This document shows positions 34,485 through 47,479 of a DNA stretch of 64,000 nt, in pieces. The position numbers and the translations under genes were made by a program. Origin of the DNA: Deinococcus aestuarii (GTDB lineage: Bacteria; Deinococcota; Deinococci; Deinococcales; Deinococcaceae). The first letter of the stretch is position 1. Each line of letters starts with the position of its first letter. Under the pieces are notes generated by a model that did not search any database, was not told where the DNA came from, and saw only the letters and a program-made list of their open reading frames with translations. The stretch is from NCBI RefSeq assembly GCF_018863415.1, contig NZ_JAHKSN010000008.1, positions 1 through 64,000 of the forward strand, given 5' to 3'.

Positions 34485-35389
34485 TTCAAGGCCTCCACGA
34501 TGCTTGCGATGTTGTGGCGCACCATGCCGACGTAGGTGCCCTCGGGCGTGCCGTGCTCCCCGGCGGCGTCGGCGTACAGCTCGCCGCCGATCTCCACCGC
34601 GTGCCCGCGTGCCCGCGCCGCCTCGCGCACGGCCTGCACCGCGCGGGGCGAGACGGTGGACTCCACGAAGACGGCCTTCACGTTCCGCTCGGCGAGGAAG
34701 GCCGCCAGGGAGCGGACGTTCTGCCCGCCCGCCTCCGCCACGGTGCTGATGCCCTGGAGGCCGCGCACCTCCACCCCGTAGCGGCGCGAGAGGTAGCCGA
34801 AGGCGTCGTGCGCGGTCACGAGGACCCGCTGCCGTTCGGGCACGGTGCGGAACTGCGCGGCGGTCCAGGCGTCCAGATCGCGCAGCTCGCCCAGGTAGCG
34901 GCCCAGATTGGCCTCGTACACGGCTTTCCCCTCGGGGTCCACCCGGCTCAGCGCCTCCCCCGTCGCGCGGGCGGCGTAGGCCCACAGGGTCGGGTCGAAC
35001 CAGACGTGGGGGTCGTGCGCGCCGCTCAGGGTGAGCAGGCGGTCCTCCGGAATCGCCTCCGAGACGGCCACGCTGGGCACGCGGGCATTGAGCGCGTGGA
35101 GGATGTCCACCATCTTGCCCTCCAAGTGCAGCCCGCCGTACAGCACGAGGTCGGCGCCCGCCAGCCGCCGCACGTCCCCGGCGGACGCCTTGTAGAGGTG
35201 GGGATCGACCCCCGGCCCCATCAGCCCGGTCACCCGCACCCGGTCCCCCCCGATCTGCGAGGCGAGGTCGGTGATCATGTTGACGGTGGTGACGACGTGG
35301 ACGCGCCCGTCGGCCGCCTCGCCCTCCCCCGGCGTAGTCGCGCAGGCGGTGAGGGCGACGGCCAGCAGCGCGGCGGGAAGAGCTTTCAA
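34481..35389 (-). CDS. Mn/Zn-binding lipoprotein of a cluster A-I ABC transporter
   Basis: The 302-residue product has a signal peptide ending in lipobox LTAC (Cys at residue 16). It carries three histidines characteristic of ZnuA/MntA/PsaA proteins: [15 protein letters not shown] and [13 protein letters not shown], with a final acidic/His region [13 protein letters not shown]. Start is TTG at 35389, whose TTGA overlaps the regulator stop. The longer frame lacks a signal peptide. Mn is favoured because the repressor is MntR-like, but Zn is possible. Confidence 0.88.
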   Translation of the reverse strand: MKALPAALLAVALTACATTPGEGEAADGRVHVVTTVNMITDLASQIGGDRVRVTGLMGPGVDPHLYKASAGDVRRLAGADLVLYGGLHLEGKMVDILHALNARVPSVAVSEAIPEDRLLTLSGAHDPHVWFDPTLWAYAARATGEALSRVDPEGKAVYEANLGRYLGELRDLDAWTAAQFRTVPERQRVLVTAHDAFGYLSRRYGVEVRGLQGISTVAEAGGQNVRSLAAFLAERNVKAVFVESTVSPRAVQAVREAARARGHAVEIGGELYADAAGEHGTPEGTYVGMVRHNIASIVEALK

Positions 35390-36063
35390 CGCTCCGCCTC
35401 CCCCGCGTGGACCTGGACCTGCGCGGCCACGCCGAGGGCGAGGGGGAGGGCCACCCCGCCCGGCAGGACGAGGGTCAGGGTGCCGAGCGCGGCGTCCACC
35501 CGGTCCACCCGCACGGCAACGCCCGGCGTCAGGCCCGCCGTGACGAGTGCCCGGAGCTGCGACGGGTCCGCGTCGGGCACGCGGGCGACAGTGCCCGCCT
35601 CTCCCGGCGCCAGTTGGGTCAGGCGGCGCTCCTCGCGCTCGGGCAGCTCCCCCGTCAGGGTGGGGATGGGGTCGCCGTGCGGGTCGTGGGTGGGGTCGCC
35701 CAGCCAAGCCGCGATGCGCGCCTCCAGCCGCTCGGAGAGGACGTGTTCCAGCCGCTCGGCCTCCTCGTGCACCTCGTCGAGCGGCACGCCCAGCGCGCGG
35801 TGGAGGAAGAGTTCGAGCAGGCGGTGGTGGCGCAGCACCTCCAGCGCCACCCGCTGCCCCTCGCCCGTGAGCTGCGCCCCCTGGTACAGCGTGTGCGCCA
35901 CCAGCCCCTGCTCGCCGAGCTTGCGCAGCATCCCGGTCGCGCTGGCGGGCGCCACCCCCAGCGCCTCCGCCAGGGCCTGCGTGTTCACCTTGCCGTGCTG
36001 CCCGAGGAGATACAGGTGCTTGAGGTAATCCTCGGCGGAGGGCGAGAGGATGAGGGCCGTCAT
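35386..36063 (-). CDS. mntR: DtxR/MntR family metal-dependent repressor
   Basis: The 225-residue product has an N-terminal winged helix ([17 protein letters not shown], then [19 protein letters not shown]), a metal-binding dimer domain with [14 protein letters not shown] and [16 protein letters not shown], and a C-terminal FeoA/SH3-like domain (about residues 150-222). It is the first gene of the Mn/Zn transporter operon and should repress it when metal is sufficient. Its own promoter contains a perfect palindrome. Confidence 0.9.
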   Translation of the reverse strand: MTALILSPSAEDYLKHLYLLGQHGKVNTQALAEALGVAPASATGMLRKLGEQGLVAHTLYQGAQLTGEGQRVALEVLRHHRLLELFLHRALGVPLDEVHEEAERLEHVLSERLEARIAAWLGDPTHDPHGDPIPTLTGELPEREERRLTQLAPGEAGTVARVPDADPSQLRALVTAGLTPGVAVRVDRVDAALGTLTLVLPGGVALPLALGVAAQVQVHAGEAER

Positions 36064-36069
36064 GACTCT

Positions 36070-36097
36070 ATTTTAGGCGTGCCTAAAATCATGTCAA
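36070..36097 (-). promoter_or_regulatory. MntR promoter with palindromic operator
   Basis: TTGACA (36097..36092), a 16-nt spacer and TAAAAT are followed only 6 nt later by the mntR ATG. A 20-bp palindrome, ATTTTAGGC-GT-GCCTAAAAT (36070-36089), fills the spacer and covers the -10 box, so bound repressor would block the polymerase. The transcript is leaderless. Confidence 0.8.
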
Positions 36098-36193
36098 GAG
36101 TCGGGCACGGGGCGGTGGGACTTTTGACCGCCTTCCCGCTGCTCCTCTGTGAGGTGACTTTGACCCACTCCACCCCCGACGCCCTGGGCGATG

Positions 36194-36214
36194 AAAAACC
36201 CCGCCGGAGCGGGG
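36194..36214 (-). terminator. Intrinsic terminator after the small helical gene
   Basis: CCCCGC-TCCG-GCGGGG on the minus strand is followed by five U residues (36198..36194). It ends the gene at 36262-36477 and insulates the mntR promoter. Confidence 0.75.
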
Positions 36215-36261
36215 CGCTGAACTGGGGTTCGGGTCGCGCAGGGGGTCCGGGAAAGCCGCGC

Positions 36262-36477
36262 TCAGGCGGCGAGTTCGGCCTGGATCACCTGGAGGCGGCG
36301 ACCGCCCGCGAGCTGGGCGACGATCTCGTGCCGAAGGGCGTTGGCGCTCTCCAGGCCCAGTTCATCGATCAGCCGCACGAAGTCGATCTCACGGTACGCC
36401 CGGTCATCGGCTTGGGCGTGGGCGAAGTAGGCCACCAGCTCTTCGAGGGTCAGGGGAGACACACCTTCAGCTTGCAC
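36262..36477 (-). CDS. Small helical hypothetical protein
   Basis: The 71-residue product is helical and acidic: PLTLEELVAYFAHAQADDRA, then REIDFVRLIDELGLESAN. No family was recognised. Start is uncertain: GTG 36477 is chosen because a possible promoter (TTGAGA, 17 nt, TTAATC) ends just before it; the frame is open further upstream. It has its own terminator. Confidence 0.55.
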   Translation of the reverse strand: MQAEGVSPLTLEELVAYFAHAQADDRAYREIDFVRLIDELGLESANALRHEIVAQLAGGRRLQVIQAELAA

Positions 36478-36563
36478 CCCGGGGATTAAGCTTTCCTTAT
36501 AAAACCTCTCAAACTGCTGAGGTTGAGCGTCGAAGGAACGGAAGAGGGCCGGGGCAACGCCCC

Positions 36564-37502
36564 TCAGTGGGGGCCCGTCATCCCTCCCTCCCAGGTCACC
36601 CACATCGGCTCGGCCACGTAGCCCAGGCGGACGTTGACCCGCAGCATGGGGAGGTTGAGGACCGTTCCACCCGTTCCGGCCCGTACGTACCCTTCCGCCC
36701 GCGCCCACGCAAGGGCCGAGGACTTGACCAGGGTGGCGAGGCCGCGCGAGCGGTGGTCGGGGTGGGTCACGGTCTGCTCGCTCTCCACGGCCCGGCCCCC
36801 CGGGGTCAGGCGGGTGACGGCGACGACCGCGCCCCGGAAGCGGACGACGAAGGCAGCTTCTTCCCGCAGGACGGTCGCGCGCAGTTCCTCCCGGGTCAGC
36901 AGCTCGGGGGTCGTCGTGGGGTTGCGCGGCGCGTCCCGGATGCCCAGCTCGTGCAGGGTGTGCAGGGCCGCCCAGTCCGTCTCCGACGTATCCGGACCCA
37001 GCCGCCCGACCTCGTAGCCCCGCAGGAACAGCCGCTCCTCCAGCGGGCGGAGGCGCCCGGGGTCGAACCCTCCCAGCTCCAGGTGCGCCCCCCACGACTG
37101 CCACGCGTTGCGGAAGCCCGCCGCGTGGAAAAAGCCCATCGTCTCGGGCCAGTCCTCGCGCGTCACGCCGAGCAGGCGGGTGAAACCGTCCGGCAGCCCG
37201 GCGAGGGCCGTCAGGTACAGCGCCGTGAAGGCCGACCCGTCCCCCGCGAGGTCGAGCCGCAGCGCATCCGGTGTGCCCGGGCCGAAGGGGCCGAGCCGCA
37301 GGGTCGCCACCACCTCACCGCCACGCTCCGCCACCAGGCGCAGCTCGTCCGGGTCGTCGCTCTCGCGGAACTGCTCCGGCGCAGACGTCCAGTGTCCCCG
37401 CACGCCCCCCGTGACAAGCCGGGCGACGGCGGGAGCGTCGGCGTTCTGGAAGGGGCGTACCGTGGGAGGCGTCTCCATCGCGGTCGGGGCAGGAACGTTC
37501 AT
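36564..37502 (-). CDS. GNAT acetyltransferase, two-domain
   Basis: The 312-residue product has two GNAT-like halves. The second carries the acetyl-CoA loop TVTHPDHRSRGLATLVKSSA (about residues 245-264), followed by NLPMLRVNVRLGYVAEP. The first half (about 15-150) keeps the fold pattern but lacks a clear loop, so it may be non-catalytic. Substrate is unknown. Start is ATG 37502; METPPTVRP nine residues later is an alternative. Confidence 0.8.
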   Translation of the reverse strand: MNVPAPTAMETPPTVRPFQNADAPAVARLVTGGVRGHWTSAPEQFRESDDPDELRLVAERGGEVVATLRLGPFGPGTPDALRLDLAGDGSAFTALYLTALAGLPDGFTRLLGVTREDWPETMGFFHAAGFRNAWQSWGAHLELGGFDPGRLRPLEERLFLRGYEVGRLGPDTSETDWAALHTLHELGIRDAPRNPTTTPELLTREELRATVLREEAAFVVRFRGAVVAVTRLTPGGRAVESEQTVTHPDHRSRGLATLVKSSALAWARAEGYVRAGTGGTVLNLPMLRVNVRLGYVAEPMWVTWEGGMTGPH

Positions 37503-37665
37503 ACGCTTAGGGTGTGGCCGCGAGGTCCCACGGCGCGAATCCGGGGCATAGGCGAAATGGCGGAGGCGTGCATATGCGCCCCTCCCTTTAGGGGACATAC
37601 CTGTGACAGCCGCTGCCTCCACCCATACAGGTCAACTCATACTCAGGTTACATTCACGTATTGAC

Positions 37666-37694
37666 TTGACAGGATTACGCCACCGCCGTATTCT
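37666..37694 (+). promoter_or_regulatory. Distal transketolase promoter
   Basis: TTGACA (37666-37671), a 17-nt spacer and TATTCT (37689-37694) form a near-consensus promoter 190 nt before tkt. The leader between holds a GC hairpin (GCCCCTGCC with GGCGGGGGC near 37783-37807) but no motif I can name. A second -10 (TACACT, 37876-37881) lies 6 nt before the tkt ATG. This accounts for the 385-nt gap 37503-37887. Confidence 0.6.
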
Positions 37695-37887
37695 GCTCTC
37701 ACCGGAATGGAAGCGCCGTCGGTGTGCTTGTTCCCCGGACCGGAGGGAGCCGAGCGCCCCCAACCTTTCTTCAGACCGTGCCCCTGCCTGTCTCCGGCGG
37801 GGGCATGTGCTTCCCGCGAGATTTCTCTGGTCTCCGGGTGAAGACAGACCGAGCCGGCCCCTCTTACAGGCCGATTACACTGGCCGC

Positions 37888-39870
<1,983 letters not shown>

Positions 39871-39872
39871 GC

Positions 39873-40003
39873 GGTCAGCTTTCAGCCGTCAGCGGTCAGC
39901 CGAAGAGGGGCGTTCATCTCCCGGTGCGGGGATGAACGCTTCCTCTTTAGTTGAGTGCCCGAGTTTTTTACTCCTCCCCCCTTGTGGGGGAGGTTGGGAG
40001 GGG
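39873..40003. repeat. Two dispersed intergenic repeats near the tkt 3' end
   Basis: GTCAGCTTTCAGCCGTCAGC at about 39874 is related in inverted orientation to the sequence at 41222-41250 (AGCTGACCGCTGAAAGCTGA). Separately, a CCTCCCCC/GGGGGAGG hairpin with a GGTTGGGAGGGGG tail lies at 39972-40003, related to 31719-31775. Both look like dispersed intergenic repeats rather than genes. Confidence 0.45.
39910..39948 (+). terminator. Intrinsic terminator after transketolase
   Basis: A 12-bp stem GCGTTCATCTCC / GGGGATGAACGC (39910-39939, one G-U pair) is followed by a T-rich run (TTCCTCTTT). It lies 40 nt after the tkt stop. Confidence 0.75.
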
Positions 40004-40095
40004 GGAAAACGCCAACGCCCTCCCTGCGCCCTCCACCTTCAAAGAAAAAGGCGCCAAAGCCTCCGCCCCAGCGCCCTCCTTCCTCTTCTCGGCCT

Positions 40096-41151
<1,056 letters not shown>

Positions 41152-41271
41152 GAGCCCAGGATACGTCTCCCCCACGCGGCAGAACGTCCCCGAACGAACG
41201 GTCAGCAGAAGCCGCGTCCCTGAGAGCTGACCGCTGAAAGCTGACGGCTCCCGATGGTCCACAATGCGCTT

Positions 41272-41571
41272 ATGGTCACCGCAATCGTGATGGTCCAGGC
41301 CGAGCGCCAGCGTATTCAGGAAACCGCCGAGGCTCTGGCGGGCGTGCCCAGCGTGCGCGAGGTCTACTCGGTGACGGGCGAGTGGGACATCGTGGCCCTG
41401 TTGCGCCTCGACCGCTACGAGGACCTCGACGACGTGGTGACGGGGCACCTCCGGAAGGTGGACGGCATCACCCGCACCCAGACGATGCTCGCCTTCCGCA
41501 CCTACAGCGAGGCGCTGCTCGACCAGGGCTTCGGCGTGGGGCTGGACGAGGGGGAGGGCGGGGGGGCGTAA
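41272..41571 (+). CDS. Stand-alone Lrp/AsnC ligand-binding (RAM) domain protein
   Basis: The 99-residue product consists of just the C-terminal effector domain of Lrp proteins: TAIVMVQAERQRIQETAEAL, VREVYSVTGEWDIVALLRL and GITRTQTMLAFRTYSE. There is no helix-turn-helix. Such proteins form rings that bind amino acids or regulate enzymes. It is divergent from the siroheme decarboxylase-like gene. CACAAT lies 6 nt before ATG 41272. Confidence 0.85.
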   Translation: MVTAIVMVQAERQRIQETAEALAGVPSVREVYSVTGEWDIVALLRLDRYEDLDDVVTGHLRKVDGITRTQTMLAFRTYSEALLDQGFGVGLDEGEGGGA

Positions 41572-41637
41572 GGGCGGCACAGAAAGCCGTCCGAGTGGGC
41601 GGACACGTTCAGGACAGGACCGGCGAGACCGCCAGGC

Positions 41638-41778
41638 ATGGGAGGCAGGGTGACGGCAGCATGGCAGATGGCGGGAACGGAAGACGAGGTTGTGACCCTC
41701 GATCTGGTGAGTCCGGTGGGGGCCATTCAGCGGGCACTGGTCCTGGAGAGTGAGGCCCTCCGGCTGTCCTCGCGGTGA
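41638..41778 (+). CDS. Small ORF coupled to the next gene
   Basis: A 46-codon frame whose TGA overlaps the GTG start of the next gene by 4 nt (GTGA). The product (ATG 41638, or GTG 41650 behind GGGAGG) is acidic and helical: TEDEVVTLDLVSPVGAIQRA. No family was recognised. The overlap, typical of real operon partners in this window, is the main support. Confidence 0.45.
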   Translation: MGGRVTAAWQMAGTEDEVVTLDLVSPVGAIQRALVLESEALRLSSR

Positions 41779-42362
41779 AGGAGGCGGCACCCGCCCTTCG
41801 GGAGCTTGGTCTTCGGCACCTCACGATCTCCGTCGGGCCGGGTGGCGGCTTGATTCTGACCTGCCGGATCGATCCGAGCATGGAGGACGAGTATCTCCCC
41901 AAGCGTGATTTGGGGGCGGCCCTGATGGACGCCGCCCGCACCGCCGGGGGCTGGGTGGACGAACTCATCTCCAGACGGCAGATGCCCAGTAAGGCCAGGC
42001 ACGAAGCGCAGGCCCAGCACAACAGGGGCATCCTCGACGGTCTTCCCGAGAATGCGCTCGACTGGCGAGCCACCCTGATGATGTACCCCGCCCTGCACGT
42101 GATCCGGGCGTCCATCAGCGACGTTCGACCCGGTGACCAGAACACCGGCTTCAACGACGAGAGTATTCCTCGCATCCTCCAACGCGAAGTCCCCACGCCG
42201 CTTGTTGAGGTTGCCAGCGCCTTTGTGATCCTGAAAAGGCTCAGCCAAGCCGCCCGCTACGAGTGCAGGGACGAGCGGTGGCCGGAGCGGAAATTGCCAG
42301 AGGCACAGGCTGCCTACGACGACATTCTGGAAAGGTTACGCGGCCTGGGCATCTCCATCTGA
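41775..42362 (+). CDS. Hypothetical protein
   Basis: Soluble protein of 195 residues, starting at GTG 41775. It has a hydrophobic beta-like patch (LRHLTISVGPGGGLILTCRI) near the N-terminus and helices further on. No motif was recognised. Base composition is slightly less GC-rich than its neighbours. It is convergent with the LptG-like gene and ends 8 nt before it. Confidence 0.6.
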   Translation: MKEAAPALRELGLRHLTISVGPGGGLILTCRIDPSMEDEYLPKRDLGAALMDAARTAGGWVDELISRRQMPSKARHEAQAQHNRGILDGLPENALDWRATLMMYPALHVIRASISDVRPGDQNTGFNDESIPRILQREVPTPLVEVASAFVILKRLSQAARYECRDERWPERKLPEAQAAYDDILERLRGLGISI

Positions 42363-42369
42363 CTGTCCC

Positions 42370-43484
<1,115 letters not shown>

Positions 43485-43488
<4 letters not shown>

Positions 43489-44531
43489 CGCAGCCTCCAG
43501 GCAAGGGAGCTCGCGAACAGCAGGAACAGCAGGTTGGGCAGCCATGCCCCAAGCGTTGGGGCCAGCGCCCCCGCCCGCGCGAGTTGCGGCACGGTCGTCC
43601 ACACGACGTAGAACACCACGATAAACACGAGCACCGCCGCGAAGGCCGCCGCCCGGTTGCGGATCAGCAGCCCCAGCGCCCCCGCCGCGAGCGCGAACAC
43701 CACGGGTGTCAGGGGATCGGCCACCCGGGCGGCGAGCTGGAAGGTGTAATCGCGTCGTTCTCCCAAGGTGAGCCGTGCCGCGCCCAGCCTCTTGCGCAGT
43801 TCCGGCGTGCTCACCTTGTTCGCGGGGGGCTGCGGCGGGCTGAGGGTATCCCCCTGCGGGAAGACGAGCGGCCCCTTCACCTGCCGGGGGTCTTGCCTGG
43901 GACGGGTGACCCAGGCGTCCGTCACCGTCCAGATGCGCTTGCCCGTGTCCCAGGTGCCCGACTGGGCGGTGACCGTCTCCTCGCCGCGCTGCACCAGCAC
44001 GCCGTCGAGCCTGGCGACCGTGCCGCCGGAGTCGTTGCGGACCCGGCCCGCGTAGAAGAGCGCCCCGGGCGGCGCGTAGGTGTAGTTGTCCTGGGTGGGG
44101 GGCGGCGGCACCTGCCCGAAGATGCGGTACCACGCCTTGTCCCAACGGGCTTGCCCGGCAGGCACCACGTACCCAGCGTTCACGAACGCGACCGCGCTGA
44201 CAAGGACGAAGGGCAGCGCGAGGGGCCACACCAGACCCAGGGGCCGCACGCCCGCCGCGAACATCGCCTTGAGTTCGCTGTCGCCCTGGAGCCGCCCGAA
44301 AGCGAGCAGCACCGCGAAGGGTACCGCCAGCACCAGCGAGCGGTTGAGGATGTTCGGCGCGAGGGCCCCTACTGCAGCCATGGCCTCCCCGAGGGCCGCG
44401 TCATAAGACAGCAGCAGGCCCGCCACCGTGCTTAGGAGGTCCGCCAATTGCAGGATTAGAAACAGCGCCAGACCTGCCGCGTACCACCGCAGCACCTCGC
44501 GCAGTACGGAGCGAATCAGGATGGCGGGCAC
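43485..44531 (-). CDS. LptF/LptG family permease (first subunit)
   Basis: The 348-residue product has the same YjgP/YjgQ fold: RSVLREVLRWYAAGLALFL at the N-terminus, LLAFGRLQGDSELKAMFAAG (coupling helix region) and three C-terminal helices. ATG 44540 overlaps a TAGAAT hexamer; TAGAAT (44544..44539) sits 7 nt before GTG 44531, so I take the GTG as the leaderless start. It pairs with the overlapping second permease. Confidence 0.88.
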
Positions 44532-44595
44532 GGGCGGCATTCTAGGGGAAGTTCCCCAAAGGCAACTGAGGAGTTGACCACGGGGCGGGGCGACG

Positions 44596-44630
44596 AAAAA
44601 GAGGCCCCACCATGAGGACGGTGGGGCCTC
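44596..44630 (-). terminator. Intrinsic terminator after ddrC
   Basis: A perfect 11-bp stem GAGGCCCCACC / GGTGGGGCCTC with an 8-nt loop is followed on the minus strand by five U residues (44600..44596). It lies just after the ddrC stop. Confidence 0.85.
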
Positions 44631-44644
44631 TTCTTAGCGGAACC

Positions 44645-45343
44645 TCAGCCCGCCTTGGGAGTCAGGGGGTGGTCCCACAGGTGCCGCTCGCGGCGGGCGA
44701 CTTCCTCGTGCAGGCGGAGGATCGCCTCGTTGCCCTGGGCGCCGCGCCCCGCGATGGCGCGGGCGGTGGCGGTGTCGAGGTAGGCGAGCCGCAACAGTTC
44801 CTCGCTGCGCAGGCCGTCGCGGGTCTGCTTGACGCCCCGCTCCCGGCGGATGGTGGCGGAGTCGGTACCCAGGACGCTGCGGTTGCTGATCGAGCCGAGC
44901 TGGCCGTACACGCGCCCCTCGCCGCCGTGACGCGCGACCGTGCTCATCAGGGTGCGGCGGGCTTCCGTGCTCTCCAGCCGGGCGGTGAGCCAGCGCCGCG
45001 CCTCGGGGTTGGCGTTGCGCTCGGCGATCTCGGCGGCCAGCCGCACGTCGCCCGTCAGCGCGCGCGCGAGCAGGACCTGGGCCCGCCTGCGCCAGCGCCG
45101 CGCCTCGGGGGTACTCAGGGCGAAGGAGAGTCCGGCGAACTCGGCGGCGCTGAGGGTCGCCTCGGGCCCCACCCCGAAGTCGCGCTCGGGGCTCGTGAGG
45201 TCGTGCTCTTCCGAGAAGGCCGTCCAGTCGGCGGGCATGGGCACGCCCAGGGTCGAGAGGGCCGACGCGGCGTGCAGCAGCCCGTCCGCGCTGGCGGGCA
45301 GGCGCTGCGTGCCGAATTCCAGGGTGATGGGAGCTGACTTCAT
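44645..45343 (-). CDS. ddrC: DNA damage response protein DdrC
   Basis: The 232-residue product matches the size and layout of the Deinococcus-specific nucleoid protein DdrC: an N-terminal winged-helix region beginning MKSAPITLEFGTQRLPASAD and a basic, helical C-terminal half (GSISNRSVLGTDSATIRRER, later EELLRLAYLDTATARA). DdrC is induced by radiation, binds and compacts DNA and helps genome repair. An RDRM lies upstream, and TAAGAT sits 6 nt before ATG 45343. The call relies on remembered family features plus the promoter motif. Confidence 0.85.
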   Translation of the reverse strand: MKSAPITLEFGTQRLPASADGLLHAASALSTLGVPMPADWTAFSEEHDLTSPERDFGVGPEATLSAAEFAGLSFALSTPEARRWRRRAQVLLARALTGDVRLAAEIAERNANPEARRWLTARLESTEARRTLMSTVARHGGEGRVYGQLGSISNRSVLGTDSATIRRERGVKQTRDGLRSEELLRLAYLDTATARAIAGRGAQGNEAILRLHEEVARRERHLWDHPLTPKAG

Positions 45344-45362
45344 GCGTATATCTTAGCACAGA

Positions 45363-45379
45363 TTATGTTTTTGACGTAA
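45363..45379. promoter_or_regulatory. RDRM (DdrO operator) controlling ddrC
   Basis: TTATGTTTTTGACGTAA is a 17-bp near-palindrome matching the radiation/desiccation response motif (TTATG-N7-CATAA) except for one base in the right arm. It lies 20-36 nt before the ddrC start, right upstream of the -10. DdrO would repress here until cleaved by IrrE/PprI after DNA damage. Confidence 0.85.
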
Positions 45380-45610
45380 CAAACTTGGCCTTGACCGGGA
45401 TGAGGTCGAAAGCTTTGAGTCGTGTGGGACAGAGTTTTTAAGACCGTCTCGTCATTTGGGACACCGCATTTTGCAGGCGAATTCTGTGTGGAGCCTCCTG
45501 CAGAGAGACCGTTTCTCCGTTGGGAACACGGCTGCCGGGAGGGCCGGGCCCGCCTTACACTGCGCCTCAAGCCACAACCCACGCCCCGGCTCCCACAGGA
45601 GGACGCGCCC

Positions 45611-47479
45611 ATGACCGACCGCATCCCCACCCCGCCCAGCGTCCTTTCCCGCCTGCGCTCCGACCCCCAGGCGGACATCGACCGCGCCCGCCTCGACCCC
45701 GACGGCTTCTGGCTGATTGAAGCGCGGGGCTACGAGTGGACGCGCGAGCCCACCACGGGCCTGACCTGGGACCGCCCCGAGCACGGGTGGTTCGCGGACG
45801 GCGAGACGAACATCACCCTCAGCGCCCTCGACCGCCACGCGCGGGGGGAGGAGCGGACGCGGGCGGCTTTCATCTGGCTCTCCGAGTCCGAGGAGGCGCA
45901 GGTCCTCACCTACGGGATGCTCCACGAGCGGGTCGAGCGGGCGGCGGCGGGGCTGCGTTCGCTCGGCGTCGGGGTGGGCGATAGGGTCGTCATCTATATG
46001 CCGCTCACGCCCGAGGGGTGCGTCGCCATGCTCGCCTGCGCGCGGATCGGGGCCGTCCACAGCGTCGTGTACGCGGGGCTGGGCGTGAGTGCGCTGCGGG
46101 ACCGCATCACGGACGCCGGGGCGCGGGTCGTCATCACCGCCGACGTGGGCCACCGCCGGGGCAAGCTGGTGGACCTCTATGCCATCGCCGCCGAGGCGGT
46201 CGCCGAGCTGGCGGAGGTCGAGCACCTCGTCCTGTGGGAGCGCATCAAGACCTTCTCGCGGGAACACGACGTGCGGACGGTGGCGTGGGAATCGCTCTTC
46301 ACCCACGGTCGCGCACCCGCCGTTCCCGTGCCCGCCGAGCATCCCCTCTTCGTGTTGTACACGAGCGGCAGCACCGGCAAGCCCAAGGGCGTCGTCCACG
46401 CGCACGGCGGGTACATGGTGGGGACGGCGTACCACCTGCGGGCCCTCTTCGACGTGCATCCCGGCGACGTGTTCATGTGCACGAGCGACATCGGCTGGGT
46501 GGTCGGGCACAGCTACATCGTCTACGGGCCGCTCGTGGCGGGGGCGACGGTCCTCTTCCGCGAGGGGGCGCCCGACTTCCCCGACCCCGGCGTGCTGTGG
46601 CGCACGGTCGAGCGCTACGGGGTGGACGTGCTCTTCACCGCGCCGACCGCCCTGCGTCTGTTCATGAAGCTTGGAGAGGGAGTCTTGAAGCCCTGCGACC
46701 TCTCCTCCCTGCGGGTGATCGCCTGCGCGGGCGAGCCGCTGAACCCGGAGGCGTGGCGCTGGGCGCAGGAGCACATCGGCGGCGGGCTGGGAGAGGGCGC
46801 GCACGGGGTCGTCATCGACAACTGGTGGCAGACCGAACTCGGCGCCCCGACGCTCGGCACCCACCCGCGCTGGCCCGCCCGCCCCGGTTACGCGGGAAGG
46901 CCCCTGGCGGGCGTGGAGGCCGACGTGGTGGACGAGGACGGGCAGCCCGTACCGGACGGCACGCAGGGCCATCTGGTGATTCGCCGACCCTTTCCCTCCA
47001 TGCTGCGCGGGCTGCACGGCAACCCGGAGAAGTACGCCTCGCTGTGGAACGCCAACCCCGCCGGGTACCTCAGCGGCGACCTCGCCCTGCGGGACGAGCA
47101 CGGGTACATCAGCATCCTGGGGCGGGCCGACGACGTGCTCAGCGTGGCGGGGCACCGCATCGGCTCGGCGGACGTGGAGGACGCGCTGGTGTCCCACCCC
47201 GCCGTGGCGGAGGCGGCGGTGATCGGCGTTCCCGACGACCTCAAGGGCGAGAGCATCGTCGCGCACGTCATCCTGCGGGCGGGTCACGAGGACAGCCCGG
47301 GGCTGTGCGCGAGCATCACCGAGCATGTGCGGCGCGAACTCGGACCCATCGCCGCGCCGGGGGCGGTGTATGTCGTTCCCAGCCTCCCCAAGACCCGCAG
47401 CGGCAAGATCATGCGCCGCCTGCTGCGGGCCCAGGCCCTCGGGCAAGACCCCGGCGACCTGACGACGCTGGAGGGCTAG
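45611..47479 (+). CDS. acs: Acetyl-CoA synthetase (AMP-forming)
   Basis: The 622-residue product activates acetate (or propionate) to acyl-CoA via acyl-AMP. Motifs: FVLYTSGSTGKPKGVVHAHG (about residues 247-266), IDNWWQTELGAP, YLSGDLALRDEHGYISILGR and the C-terminal KTRSGKIMRRLLR containing the acetylatable catalytic lysine. Start is ATG 45611 behind AGGAGG. TACACT at 45553-45558 is a likely -10 with a 45-nt leader. The frame is open upstream but no other start is supported. Confidence 0.93.
   Translation: MTDRIPTPPSVLSRLRSDPQADIDRARLDPDGFWLIEARGYEWTREPTTGLTWDRPEHGWFADGETNITLSALDRHARGEERTRAAFIWLSESEEAQVLTYGMLHERVERAAAGLRSLGVGVGDRVVIYMPLTPEGCVAMLACARIGAVHSVVYAGLGVSALRDRITDAGARVVITADVGHRRGKLVDLYAIAAEAVAELAEVEHLVLWERIKTFSREHDVRTVAWESLFTHGRAPAVPVPAEHPLFVLYTSGSTGKPKGVVHAHGGYMVGTAYHLRALFDVHPGDVFMCTSDIGWVVGHSYIVYGPLVAGATVLFREGAPDFPDPGVLWRTVERYGVDVLFTAPTALRLFMKLGEGVLKPCDLSSLRVIACAGEPLNPEAWRWAQEHIGGGLGEGAHGVVIDNWWQTELGAPTLGTHPRWPARPGYAGRPLAGVEADVVDEDGQPVPDGTQGHLVIRRPFPSMLRGLHGNPEKYASLWNANPAGYLSGDLALRDEHGYISILGRADDVLSVAGHRIGSADVEDALVSHPAVAEAAVIGVPDDLKGESIVAHVILRAGHEDSPGLCASITEHVRRELGPIAAPGAVYVVPSLPKTRSGKIMRRLLRAQALGQDPGDLTTLEG

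Noticed and set aside
37060..37080. GGGTCGAACCC resembling a tRNA T-loop
   Set aside because: Lies inside the acetyltransferase coding sequence and no cloverleaf can be built around it. No tRNA was found in the window.
37603..37887. 95-codon N-terminal extension of transketolase
   Set aside because: Contains the distal promoter and leader, lacks homology to transketolase, and the -10 box 6 nt before 37888 supports the short form.
39972..40003. Possible terminator or mobile element at the C/G-rich hairpin
   Set aside because: No U tract on either strand and no transposase nearby; treated as a dispersed repeat fragment.
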